Positions 9,963 to 21,447 of a stretch of DNA of 34,583 nucleotides are shown here, piece after piece (the stretch's first letter is position 1; every line of letters begins with the position of its first letter). This stretch comes from Darksidea phi (lineage: Eukaryota > Ascomycota > Dothideomycetes > Pleosporales > Lentitheciaceae). The notes under the pieces are model-generated. The model had not been told where the DNA came from and ran no database searches. It saw only the letters and a list, made by a program, of their open reading frames with translations. Location of the stretch: contig JASJFT010000331.1 in the NCBI GenBank assembly GCA_030770425.1, positions 1 to 34,583 of the forward strand, read 5' to 3'. The translations under genes and the position numbers were made by a program.

Positions 9963-11391
9963 ATGGCCACTACCAAAGCCGAGGGTGTGGACGAGGGGGG
10001 CGTGTCGCTCGTGCAGAAGATGATGTCTGCAGTTTCGGGCAGCGTCCTCACGTCTTTACTAGGTGAGTCTACTCCAGTTTATGGCCTTGTTTAGAGGTAT
10101 TTGCGACATTGCGACACCGCGTTGTCGCTCTTCGCTTCCCGTCGGATGTAGTTGCGTCATCGACAAAATACATGGGAAGAGGCATTGGCATTACACTTTG
10201 AAGGATAGTAGACTAACTATACCAGTAACCCCTCTAGACGTCGTCAGAGTACGCCTCCAGTCGCAAGCGCACGCGCCGAGCACCTCATCACTATCACCGC
10301 GCGGCTTCCCGTCAGCTTCCCTCACACAATTCCGCGACTTGCCACCGAACCTTGGAATATCGACATGTTGTCGAGAGGTGTTCTGGATCAACAACCACGC
10401 ACCGTTATGCGTAGCTGGCCCCACCGTAGCCCCTTTGAACCCTGTGGATGCCGCTTGCGCCGTGGAAGAGGTGGAAAGGAGAACAATCAACAGTACATGG
10501 GACGGGTTGCGCAAGATCGCGCAGAATGAAGGACCAAGGACACTATGGAGAGGACTCTCACCAACGCTGGTGATGGCGGTACCGGCCAACGTCATCTACT
10601 TTGCTGGGTATGACTGGTTGCGGACCGCTCAACAGTCCCCTTTCAGGACGATAGTATCGGAAGCCTACATACCACTTGTAGCGGGTGCTAGTGCACGAAT
10701 ACTCGCTGCAGTGGCGGTGAGCCCGATCGAGATGTTCCGAACGCGGATGCAGGCTGCAAACCATACAGCTACGGCCGCCGGACATTTCCGCGAGACCATG
10801 GATGGAGTACGAGAGATGGTTGCTTCGGAAGGCGTGCGCAGCCTGTGGAGGGGCCTCACATTGACACTGTGGCGAGACGTGCCCTTCTCAGCCATCTACT
10901 GGTGGGGATACGAGTACGGACGCAATGTTATAACAGACATTCGCGGAAGAACAGAGGCAAGAAACGAGGGTATCGAATTCCGCATGGGCCGGGGCGAGGA
11001 GAGAATCCGACGACGCAGTCGCTCGCGCAGTCGCGAGGACCATACATCAACACTCGTGGACAGCTTCATTGCTGGAGCGGGATCAGGTGCCATTGCAGCC
11101 TTCGTTACCACACCGTTTGACGTAGGAAAGACACGGCAGCAAGTCGTCCGACACGCGGCAGAAGCCGTCAGAAACCAAGTGGGAAAGGCTGCGCGGCCTG
11201 AAGATCTATCGATGCCGCGCTTCCTATGGCATATCTTCCAAGAACAAGGTGCATCGGGGCTATTCAAGGGCTGGGGCGCTCGATGTCTCAAAGTAGCGCC
11301 CGCCTGCGCTATCATGATAAGCAGCTATGAGATTGGAAAGAAAATGGCGATCGATATCAATGAACGCCGTGATCGACGGCGCGAGGACTGA
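9963..11391 (+). CDS. Mitochondrial carrier, Mtm1 / SLC25A39-40 type, 421 aa
   Basis: Exon 1 is 9963-10062 and exon 2 is 10226-11391. The 163-nt intron (GTGAGT...CAG, branch site CTAAC near 10213) is phase 1 and completes the codon before TPLDVVRVRLQSQ. The protein has three mitochondrial-carrier repeats with their PxD/E-x2-+ signatures: TPLDVVRVRLQSQ, SPIEMFRTRMQ and TPFDVGKTRQQ. Each is followed by a G-x(n)-LWRG / LFKG half (TLWRGLSPTL, SLWRGLTLTL, GLFKGWGARC). CCREVFW between the first two halves is characteristic of the Mtm1/SLC25A39/40 branch. That branch lies in the inner mitochondrial membrane and is linked to glutathione import (mammals) and to manganese-SOD activation (yeast Mtm1). 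The loop before the third repeat is Arg/Ser-rich (RIRRRSRSRSRED), which is unusual. No cleavable presequence is evident, as usual for carriers. Confidence 0.93.
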
Positions 11392-13101
11392 TCCATATAC
11401 ACACATGTCGGGCGGCGCTATGGCGAGCGCAGTACATATTTGCTCGACCGACTTGACGATTGTTTACATACCTTGTAACTTGCATAATTAGTTTTGGGGG
11501 GCCGGAGTATAGAGGACGCTTTCTACTCACGGTTGCATGGCATGGCGTTTGCTTAAAAACTATAACGTTAACGAGGTAGAACAAGCTTATTAGGAAAAGG
11601 TCTGCATAGACTTGTAGTCTAAAGCCTATGGTGGTCCTGCTCTAGAGTCTGACAAATGTAATGAACTGTATTATAAGGAAGCCGGGGCTGACCATTGGAG
11701 CATGTGCGTGATCGAGGAGCGGTGTTGTGAAGCATGTTAACTTTCGTCGTGACACCGTGTCGTTGTGAGTTCGTAGGTGGAACTGGCCTGCCACTTTTGC
11801 GTTACAACAAGTGCCATTGCTTTACATGGAAGATGCTAAGGAGCCGCATCGGCTCTCGTCCAGAAGTGCCAATCGACTCAACGCAGGTATTATTGTCCTA
11901 GCTACTAAGGTCTTCATATGAGGAGTGGCTTGAGGCCACAAGTAGTTTCTAGTAGTGTGTGAATGCCGGAGCTCGTGATGAATCATGGCGAGTCGTATAA
12001 AGACGCCGGCTTGTCCTCTACTATTAATCGAAATGGCCTACAACCGCGACAGGCTGTCCGGTTCTCAAGGTGCAAGCAAACATGCACGTAGGAGCTCACG
12101 CCTGAATCTTGATTCCGGCAGATACGCTAGACTTGGCGGTTCTCTCGTCGCGAAGGAGATGGAGGTTTTTCCGGAAAAAGGTACATAGCGCCGTGCCGTC
12201 GTCTCTATACACCGATGGTCGGTATCGGTATTCCATCGCTTCCACAAGTCTTGGAATTGTATTATCCCTTACGAACCCCTATAGAGCCGGCGTCTTAGGG
12301 AGGAGATAGTGATATGCAGTTGCACGGTGGAGACGAAGAAGGAACTTAGTCCAACACCTCATTCACTCAACAAGGAGCCTCGAAAAGGCTGAGGAGAAAA
12401 ACAGCAGAATAGAAAGCTGTATATTTCCCCAGGACTTTCAGGTAGGTTAATCAAAGCACAGCGCTTCTGTGCTTGTAGGCTTCGGGCCGCTAGGCTATAC
12501 CAACTTCACCTCAAAGCTTCACTGATACAATGCATCCACCCCTAATGGTTGTAGTCCGAAAGAATGCACATCTCGGCCAGAACGCGAAGCAAGGCCAGGA
12601 GCAAAGGACAGCTTGGTTGCAGTTCCCGCATCGTTGGGGGGTAACGGCGGAAACCTAATCACTCATTCATTGAACTGTTAATGAAAAGCGGCGAGATACT
12701 AAGCGAGTCTCCTTTTCCTACTACTAAAGCCTTCATTTGTCGATGCAGTTCCACTTCCCATACAATACTCGCAATGATACTAGCGCTTGGCAATCAAGTG
12801 TGCTCTATATAGATGATACAGTTCAATCAGGCATATGTAAAACTACTCGCCCCGTTCTTTTGCAGCATGTGTTGAGGCTAATCAGGACTTTCTTGTTGAT
12901 TAGGGTCCCCTCACCTATATGTTGGTCTGGGTTGCAAGACCGAAATGAAGGATTCAGAGCGAGAAGGCCGCAGTCAATCCAGCACATCTTCATTCCTCCG
13001 AACGCCGATAGGTTTCTTCCCGCTTGGGCCTATCCTCTAGACGCACGCCAAATCTCTTCAACCAGAAGTACGATATCGATCTCCCACCACCTATCCAAAT
13101 C
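11392..13101. other. 1.7-kb intergenic region between convergent genes
   Basis: The 3' flanks of the carrier (+) and the ELYS-like gene (-) meet here. Short frames (for example 11985-12188 and 12109-12309) have no family features and no consistent splicing. The long + strand frame starting at 12737 is mostly the antisense of the ELYS-like gene and was rejected. No repeats or RNA genes recognised. Confidence 0.5.
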
Positions 13102-14153
13102 TCAAATCCTAAACCCCTCCTCCTCCGTCCTAGGCCCTAACCCCCTACGGACGCCATCCCTCAAAATCTCCCAGTTAACATTCTCAAACTTCCTTCCCTT
13201 ACTCCCACCCTCCCTCGCAAACTCGACAAACCGCCCCGAAGCCAACCTCCTCAACGCCACTGTATCCTCGGCGCCCTTCAACGCCCTACCCCTCCCCTCG
13301 GTCAAGAAATGCTCGGCCCATTGCTCTTCGTCTTCGGTGAAGGGTAAGCTGACGAGTTCCTCTGCTTTGTCTTCGCGCGGGTAGATGGCCGTGTTATTCG
13401 CAGAGGAATGGGTGAGTGTTTGTTCGAAGAGAATTTCGAGAAGAGTGTAGTGTTCATGGTCCGGGCGTGTGCGGATCCAGTAGTAAGTTTCCGTGACGTT
13501 GCGGTGGGAGAGGTACGTTGCGAATTTCGTCCGAACAGCTTCTGTAGCAAGCGGCGGCTTCACACACTCGAAGTATGCCAGCGGTAACGCGTCTAGGCCC
13601 CCTTCCCTCCCTCCAACACCCATCCTCTCTCCCCTGCTCAACAACGCCATAAGAATCTCGTCAGGAAACGTGGGGATCAAGCCCGGATACGTCAATTTGC
13701 CGACGGCGGTCTCGAACTGCAGATGATCCAATTCCCAGATGCCCTCGATGAAGGTCCAGAAGCGCTCATCGAGGTGTACTTCGCTAGCGAAGGCGGATGC
13801 GAGTTCGACGTCGCCGTGCGTCGACGAGGAAAGGTCCTTGAGCAGGTAGAAGACGAGGCAGTGTTTGTAGTGCAGGGAAATGGGGGCGGAGATGAGGCGT
13901 TTGTGAAGTTCGAAGAGCGTGTCGTCATCTTTTGGGGGGTAAATGCGTCGCCCTATATATCGAGTTAGTCAATTGGTAGGTAGGAAGGGAGCATGCGAGT
14001 ATGCGACCTACATTTGATACCTAGAAGCTCCAGGAGCCGCTCGAAGAAGGTGCGACCGCCCAGCACATGCTGGTTTTCCTGGATATCGGAGACCAGGCCC
14101 GAGGAGTATCCGCCATGTTCGAAGACCTTCTCGAAGTCTTCGACGTCGTACAT
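13102..14153 (-). CDS. ELYS-like nuclear pore complex assembly protein, 330 aa
   Basis: Exon 1 is 14153-14012 and exon 2 is 13952-13102. The 59-nt intron (GTAGGT...ATATAG) is phase 1 and completes a Trp codon (GIK-W-RRIYPPKDD). The chain is largely helical: FEKVFEHGGYSSGLVSDIQ, FFERLLELLGI, LFELHKRLISAPISLHYKHC, LVFYLLKD, then FWTFIEGIWELDHLQFETAV and LTYPGLIPTFPDEILMALL. This order (length about 300, WxLDHxxFxxAVxxLxxP) is that of the ELYS-like domain found in fungal Ely5 and the animal ELYS/MEL-28 protein, which act at the nuclear pore outer ring. Assignment rests on remembered family pattern. The C-terminal tail is charged and Gly-rich. It lies 384 bp downstream of eIF2A on the same strand, an ordinary fungal tandem arrangement. 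Confidence 0.82.
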
Positions 14154-14537
14154 TTTGCGTTGGTGAGATTGGGTGGGGTGTGCGATGCGCGTTGCGGAGG
14201 TGTTTGGCGGGCTCCGCGCGCCTTCACGTGAGCGCCAGCTTACATAACCCTCGAACATATTCAATGAATATTCGTGTAGATACGGATATATGATGCAAAA
14301 CAAAGTATGATTTTCTCATTTTCTAGTCTAGGTAGCCATTCTCCAACGCTCTCCATTCTCATCCAACCACTACTTCAACATGATACAAGCTTTTCCCAGG
14401 CCAAAGACCGCAAACATGGCAATCAGAACGGCGTTAACAGTGGTTGAGGAGAGAGCAAATCACCCAGACCACCCATACCGTCACAACGAGCCAGGCTAAC
14501 ACGGCGGACCCGAGACCGGCGAGAAGGTCCAGAGCCC
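14154..14537. other. Intergenic between eIF2A and the ELYS-like gene
   Basis: 384 bp holding the eIF2A 3' flank and the promoter of the ELYS-like gene. The stretch TTGGTGAGATTGGGTGGGG lies just upstream of the ELYS-like start. No other feature. Confidence 0.45.
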
Positions 14538-16959
14538 CTATTCTGTGAAGCCCAGGGCCGATAACTCCCTACGTATCGACTCTTCCGTGCTGATTTTCTT
14601 GATCTGCGTGTCTTCCAATTTTTCGCCGCCAGCCTGTCTCATTTTCAGGTCGTCGATTGCGCGGATTTTCTTAAGCAGGCTCCTAACCTTTTTCTCCTGT
14701 GGACCTCCACCACCGGGACTCGTAATGGTCAAATCGGGCGCGGGGCCGTGGTTCTCAGTCTTGAGGGGTGCGGGAGCGTGCGAGGATTGATGGTTGCTCT
14801 GATGATTCCCTTGGTAGTTACCCTGGGGCCCTTGGTGGTTTCCTTGATAGCTCCCCTGGTGCCCCCTCTGTTGGTACTGGTTGGAGCCGGAGCCTTGGCG
14901 GTGGTGATGCTGGTTCATTTGACCCCGATAATTTCCTTGGTTGCCGTCTTCGAAGCCAGAACCGTGACGGCGATGTGGGCTGTTTCCATGGTTGCGGTGC
15001 TGGCTTGCGCTCCTTCCCCCGTAATTGTTTCCAGCCCCACTCTTGCTTCGGCTACGCTGATCGCGTCGTTCAGGGCTCCGACCTACATCGGCTGAGGCGG
15101 CTTGAGGGTTGCCGCCCTCTGCACCCAACGCGGCAGCCCTCGCTTCGGCTTCTTTCGCTTTCTTAGCCTCTCGCTTCTTCTTATTCTTCAAAGCAGCTTT
15201 TGACAGCTCACCGTCTCCCTCAACATTTCCAGTCAAGATGACACCACCACCGGGGGCGGCACCAGGTTGGAGAGGTTCGACCGGCTCAGCACCCGGAACA
15301 TCGCGGCGACGAGGCTTCCCGAAGCCGTTTGCAAAGGATGCGTTTGTGGAAGATATTCCAGTGTTTGTATAGGCGGCACCGCCTTCGTCTTCACGCTTGA
15401 AATGCAGAGGGGTCGCTGTCCCTCGAGCGCCAGGAGGGCGGTACGCGCCTGCAGGCTTCGAAGGAGTCTTGACCTTGCTGAGAAACTCCAAGGCTGATGC
15501 ATGCGGAGTTGGCACCGGAGCCAGTGGGTTCTCCGACGAATTGATAGCCGATGGCTGGGGACGCCAAGTAACATGATACAGCTCGGTCATTTCCTCATTA
15601 TACATGAGAGTTCCGCCTACGTGCCAGATACGTATTCCATTATCGACACGGAGGCGTGGGCTCGTAGTAGCAGTAAGAATATGCTTCCCGTCGGGGCTCC
15701 ACTCGCAGTGGGTGCAATTGGAAGCCTGAATGGTGCAGACCTTTGCATAGTTCTTCTCCAAATCATAGATATCCATGTGGCCAGCCAAATTCCCAAAGCC
15801 AGCCACAAAAACGAAACGACCGTTTGGGGAGAAAAGAATAGTATTTCGAGGTCCCAGGTCGAAGTTGTGCTGGGCCACGGCACGAGCGTTGAAGATGGTA
15901 GTCTTGGCAGGCATGTAGCCATAGGTAACACCGAACTCTTTCGAGTTAGGCGACCAAGACACGTCGTGAATAGGTCCCTCCTTGTCCAGCTGGATGCGCG
16001 AATCGAAGGAACCATTGGCGCTCAAGATGTACATGTTGGTCTCGCCATAGTAGCTCTTGTTGGTCTTGTCCACCTCGGTCTGAGCGAGCACAATCAAGCT
16101 CGTTCCCAGATCATTCCACTTGAGCTGCACCTTGTCTCCCTTGAAGAATGTCTTTTGCGAAACGGGCGCGGTGAACTGGGGGACTTGGTAGACCTTGACC
16201 GCGGCAGGCATGCCCTGTGACAATGGTTAGTGCTGTGGGTTCTCCCAAGGGTAAAAAATACATGCCTTGCGCTCCGGCACAAAAACGGCAACTGAATGGT
16301 TCTTGCCGGGCGACACCGCAAAGTCGGTCACCCCCTCGACGCGGAGCTTGTTCCAGACAGTCTTGAGATCGCCAGACTGGTAGAATTGCACCTCGTTTGT
16401 TACGGTGCGGGCGCAGAACTTCTCGTCGGCCGTGTACTGTAGGTTCCAGCCGGTCTGGTTCTTTTGCACGAATTCCCCCACCACAATCCGCTCTTCGGTG
16501 CTCTCGCCCTCCTCGGGCACAACCCGCCACACTTTCAGATTCTTTGTCGCATTCCCATCCTCATCCTTGGTCGGGCGCTGCCAGGTTATGATGTAGGTGC
16601 CCAGCGGCGAAAAGCCGAGTTCGAAGACGTTGGCCGTGGGGAGTGTGGCTACAACAGCACCACTGGAGGCATCAATGACCGAAACCCTAGGCACACGTCA
16701 GACATAACTTGGCTTGGACGGATCTCTAGGGGCACTACTGTTCGGGTGATGCCCACGCAAAGTACCTGCTGTCGGGCGAGTAGCAGCAGCAGCGCAGGTT
16801 GCCTTCGGGGGGAGCAAAACCAGGGAGGGCCTCGTATGCTGGAGCGGCATTGAAGACCCCGATGCCCTTTGAGGTGCGATCTAATCGGCTTTGTTAGTAC
16901 TGGCCATGGATTCTAGTGGTGGCTGTGGACGTACAAGCCAACTGTGTAGGAGCCGCCAT
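14538..16959 (-). CDS. Eukaryotic translation initiation factor 2A, 754 aa
   Basis: Four exons: 16959-16935, 16880-16739, 16686-16266 and 16214-14538. Introns are 54, 52 and 51 nt, and the total closes to 755 codons. An in-frame TGA just upstream fixes the start. The protein begins MAAPTQLAYRTSKGIGVFNA and has the eIF2A beta-propeller: EGNLRCCCYSPDSRYFAWAS, VFELGFSPLGTYIITWQRP, WNDLGTSLIVLAQTEVDKTN, SYYGETNMYIL, VSWSPNSKEFGVTYGYMPAK, CEWSPDGKHILTATTSPRLR. A lysine-rich segment, a long Gly/Asn/Gln/His-rich low-complexity region and a C-terminal helix (KKVRSLLKKIRAIDDLKMRQ) follow. eIF2A is a 40S/initiator-tRNA-associated factor in non-canonical initiation. The third intron appears to start with GC (AAG|GCATGT), the only phase that joins VPERK to GMPAAVKVYQVP. 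The low-complexity extension makes it longer than the usual ~600 aa. Confidence 0.94.
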
Positions 16960-17534
16960 GACTAGTCAAAGCCACAGAAAAGGGTACAGTGGGAGCGGGC
17001 GGGGTGCTGGTGGTGGTGCGAGACTGCTTGAGCGCTGAGATGGGTTGAGGTTGGCGGTGTGTAGGACAGCGAAGACTGACACGTCGAGGCCTGACGTATT
17101 GGGCTTTCTTATTTTCCAGGGCAGATCGCGAGACGCACGCAGCAGTGACGGGGGCCGACGGACAGGCACACAACACACGGGGAATTGAAACAAGCGGGAC
17201 GTGTGAAGATGATGTTCGGAGCCGTGTGGAAATTCACAGCCAGCTAAGGTGCCTTGATGCGCTAGCGGCCGGAGCAGGAGGAACGTATCACCGATTGGAC
17301 CCGGCAACTGTGAGGTGCAAAGTGTTGGAACTCTTGGAAAAGCGCCTGCAAGTAGCGATCCGCTAGCATCTCACGATCCACGAGAATGGCAGAAATATGC
17401 ACTACTAGAAACATGCCGCGGCCGACCCCACGTTGCCGGATGCCGGCCGTCGGTTGTTGGTTCGGGGGACAAGCCCCTCTACACCACCCTAAGAACTGGA
17501 CCTTCAACATCCAGACTTGTTGGACACGGCCGCC
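16960..17534. promoter_or_regulatory. Divergent upstream region: eIF2A / hybrid histidine kinase
   Basis: 575 bp between the two outward-facing ATGs. Frames here on both strands have stops in frame before either start (TGA just upstream of eIF2A; TAA at 17490-17492 upstream of the kinase), so neither protein extends into it. No specific binding site could be assigned. Confidence 0.5.
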
Positions 17535-20500
17535 ATGAGGCCCTTCGCCGAAGCTATACGCGAGCGCGACCTGCAGAGGTGCGAAACTACCACAACACAC
17601 GCACCTACCCCGCCTCTGACATGAACGCTTAGATACTACCAGCCATGGCTGGACGCGCAGAGTCTCGTGAACGCTGCCGATGGACGCACCAAAGGCCTCA
17701 CATATGAAGGCTATGAGGCAAAGGCGTCGCGCGACAAGGCCCTCACGGCCTTTGCCCAGCTTGCCGCTCTACGCCTGGATGTGCGGCGGACCATGGTGTC
17801 GCTGATAGATTCAAATCGCCAGTACATCCTCGCCGAAGCCACCAGGACTCTCTCGCTGCTCAACCAGAGCGCCGAGCACGAAGCAGACGATCTATGGCTA
17901 GGCCATACCATTCTTAAAAGAGACGACGCTATCTGCCATCACGTCTTTGGCTCTATCTACAGTGCGCAAGAGGCGAACGGAGAAAGGTACACCGCACATG
18001 CACTCGTCATCCCCGACTGTCGCCAGGACCCGCGTTTTTCTTTCAGAGACTATGTGAGAAGTGAGCCTGGCGTGCGCTTCTACGCTGGCGTTCCGATTAC
18101 CACCAAGGCTGGGTGCACGATTGGCGTGTATGCCGTCAGCGACGATAAGCCCCGCGACAGCCTCAAGGCAGCAGAGCTGAGGTTCCTGCAAGATGTCGCT
18201 ACCGCCGTAATGGAACATCTCGAGCTGGCCAAGGACAGTGATGCCCGTGTGACAGGCGAGCGCATGGTGCGCGGCCTAACTGAGTTTATAGAGCGTTCCT
18301 CCTTGCATGAATCGCGCAGTTCGCCCAACCGTCGACCAACAACCTTAGAAAAGCAGACCGAAAATGCTCGGATGCAGATCATCACTGATGAAGAACCACC
18401 CAATACATTTCCTACGGCGAAACAGCCGCCACGGAAGCGTGAGCCAGAGTCAGATGTATCGCGCATCTTCCAACGAGCCGCGCGCATCATGCGCGAATCC
18501 ACCCAAGCCGATGGAGTCGTCTTCTTTGATACCTCGACCGCCAGTATAAGCAGTCACGCGTATCGCACATCGACCCCTAACGTGAGCAGCGATGAAAGCC
18601 CCTGTTCCTCCACTACAGCCGGTTCCACGACAGCGTCAAGGAAGCGCAGGCGAGATAAGGGTGGCACGCTATTCGCCAGTGGTACCGAAGGCGCCGAGGG
18701 TAGTCAAGACACTCTGTCCCTAGCCGAAAGCAAGCCTTGCGCAGTGGTTGGGCTGTCTCTACGGGCTGGATCCGCAACTGTTAGTGAGACCGAATTCATC
18801 TTCACCGAGGCAAGCATGGAACGCTACATCAGCCGCTATCCTCGGGGTAAATTCTTTAGCTTCGACGCAGAGGGATCAGGTATCAACTCGAGCGATGAGA
18901 AATCAGAAAAGTCCGACGCGGAGCATCCGGAGCATTCGGACAAGCTCACGCCCCTTCCTGTAGATACGCGACGCTCAAAGAAGGCTAAACAGCAGTTCAT
19001 CCCCACAGAAATCATCAAAATACTGCCCAATGCTCGAAACTTGATCTTCTTGCCGCTCTGGGACCCTGCTTCAGAGAGGTGGACAGCCGGCGCGTTCATC
19101 TGGACAGCGGTAGCTGGACGGCTACTGAATCCAGACAATGAGCTGCCATACTTGAAAGCGTTCGGTAACAGCATCACTAGCGAGCTAGGGCGATGGAATG
19201 CGCAAAAATCCGATCGCGCGAAGACGACATTTATCGCATCCATTTCCCATGAACTGCGTTCCCCACTGCACGGCATTCTAGGCTCGGTAGAGTTCCTACG
19301 CGACACTGTGTCATCGGGATATCAGCAATCGCTAGTGTCTTCCATCGAAACATGCGGGAAAACTCTCTTGGACACGATCGACCACGTCTTGGACTATGCC
19401 AAGATCAATAAATTGCGGAGTGCGAATGCTCGTCAGAAGCAGCTCGCAGACGGACGTAGCCAGAGGCTCCCGGCAAATAATTCGATATTAGGGGTGACGA
19501 CCGTTTTTAATCTTGGCCAGTTAGTAGAAGAAGTATGCGACACGGTATGTGCGGGGCATACCTTCCGCAAGACGCAGGACGTCCACAATGTGTCTTTATA
19601 CGACCAAGGCAGCAGAGGCGAAGCGTCCATCGCCGGGAATCGAGGTTTGGGTGCAGAGACAGGCAATCACAAAGTCGTGGTTACGCTAAATGTCGCACCC
19701 TTTGTGGACTGGACCGTTCGAACCCAGCCCGGAGCTCTGCGTCGAGTAGTCATGTTAGTGAGCCCTTGATAAGATTGCGGCCTCGTCCGTAAGAAGTCTA
19801 CCCTGTGTGGGAGCCCGCCAACACTTTAGTCAACCTGAAAGAAGAAGCGGGCCCGAACTTGGGTTAGGGTACTATACATCTTCCATTTGCTAACTTGACG
19901 CATCCAGGAATCTGCTAGGCAATGCACTAAAATACACCGACACAGGATACATTATCATATCATTGCTCCAACACAAAAGACAAAGCAACTCGGAAGCTAT
20001 TGATTTTGAACTGAGTGTGGAAGACTCGGGTCGCGGAATGTCCACGGAATATCAACAAACAGGACTCTTTGCACCTTTCAGTCAAGAGAACCCTTTTTCA
20101 ACCGGGACAGGTCTCGGCTTAAGCATCGTTAAGCAGATCATCGAGTCGCTCAGAGGGGTTGTGGACGTTCGAAGCACACTCAATGTCGGCACCAGAGTTT
20201 CAGTCTCGCTAAAGCTTCCAACTGGAGCGCTGGAGAAAACCCGTACAGGATCAGTATTGGTCGGGTCGTCAAAATTACTAAAAGACAAGGTCGCAAGTAT
20301 CGTCTTCCCATCGGTATGTAACTTCCGTATACGGATTGGTTGTCGTGAATTGCATGATCACGCGATAGCGAAGCTTCCACTCGAGACAAGAAGCATTGAC
20401 ACCCCTCTGGGTGAGCTTTACTGACTCCACATTTAGGCAAGCATTGGTGGAGCCGGCGAAAAACTACGCGAGTCGATGGCTCTCGGTTGCAGCAGCTTCA

Positions 20501-21447
20501 ACCTGAGGACGATGGAGGCGTTCGACCTGAATGCAAAACCGGACTTTCTTCTCACTGAACCAGAATCGCTTTTCGATATCCTCGCAGGACATGAGGCGAA
20601 TGGTCAGGAACAACCGCTTCCCGCCGTCATCTGCATATGCATCGATCCCACAGAGAAGGCCGTCACCGAAGGGCGCATCATGAGAGACTTCCCGTCGCTT
20701 CATGGCATAATCGAAGTCATGACACAACCATGCGGCCCTCGCAAGCTAGCCGCATCGCTGCTGGAAGGCCAGACCCGGGCCTCGCAAAGGATCGAAAGCC
20801 TCCAAGCGCAATTAATGCACCTCTCACTACCGCAAGACCCTACGCCCAGTTCAAAAATCATAGTACAACGCAGTACAAGCGACTTCGTCCGTGGAAGCAA
20901 CGCCAGCTCCAGCAGTATCCCTCCCCCATCCTTCGCAGCCGCTCATTCGCCACTCATTTCCGCGACAATGCCCACCACATCTGTCCCTCTTGCCTCTCTC
21001 GCTCAAAGCCAGATACCCGACACGCCAGCGAGCGACGCACCAAGCGAATACTTCACGTCGCGCGTCCTGCTAGTAGACGACAACGCCATCAATCTCAGAC
21101 TCCTCGTCGTCTTTGCCCAGCGGCAGAATCTTCGTTTCGAATCTGCCCTTGACGGACTGCAGGCGCTCAATACGTTTAAAAAGGAAGCTATGGCTTCGGA
21201 CACACCGTCTAGGCCTTTTGACTTTGTGCTTATGGATTTGCAGATGCCGGTCATGGGCGGGTTGGAGAGTACGAGGAAGATTAGAGAGTTTGAGATGGAA
21301 CATGGGCTTCAAAAGAGTACGATTGTGGCGCTTACGGGACTGGCGAGTGAGAAGGATCAGCAGGATGCTGTGGATGCAGGCGTGGATATGTATCTTGTGA
21401 AGCCGGTTAAGTTTGCTGATATTAAGAGGATTTTTGGGACGAGGTGA
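17535..21447 (+). CDS. GAF-domain hybrid histidine kinase, 1193 aa
   Basis: Four exons: 17535-17578, 17633-19753, 19908-20313 and 20437-21447 (introns 54, 154 and 123 nt; phases 2, 2, 0). The total closes to 1194 codons. Domains: an N-terminal helix (RERDLQRYYQPWLDAQSLVN), then GAF (about 50-220, with HALVIPDCRQDPRF and VRFYAGVPI). A Ser-rich linker follows. The HisKA H-box is FIASISHELRSPLHGILGSV, His554. The HATPase has N-box NLLGNALKYTD (Asn727), G1 EDSGRGMS (Asp761), F-box GLFAPFSQ and G2 GTGLGLSIV (about 788). The C-terminal receiver has acidic pair VDDN (Asp1071-1072), phospho-Asp1124 in LMDLQMPVMGG, ALTG, and Lys1179 in KPV. All phosphorelay residues are intact, so it should act through an HPt protein into the HOG/Skn7-type network (established for fungal hybrid kinases). 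No transmembrane segment is seen. A degenerate receiver-like segment lies between HATPase and REC. The exact fungal class was not assigned. Confidence 0.95.

Noticed and set aside
12737..13384. 215-codon + strand open frame
   Set aside because: It overlaps the ELYS-like coding exon in antisense, its protein is Ser/Pro-rich without domains, and the minus-strand gene splices cleanly and matches a family.
15501..16220. 239-codon + strand open frame
   Set aside because: Antisense to the eIF2A propeller exon; no start context, splicing or domain of its own.
16239..16262. GT donor (GTATTT at 16261) for the third eIF2A intron
   Set aside because: It leaves one extra base and no available acceptor restores the phase; the GC donor four bases earlier does.
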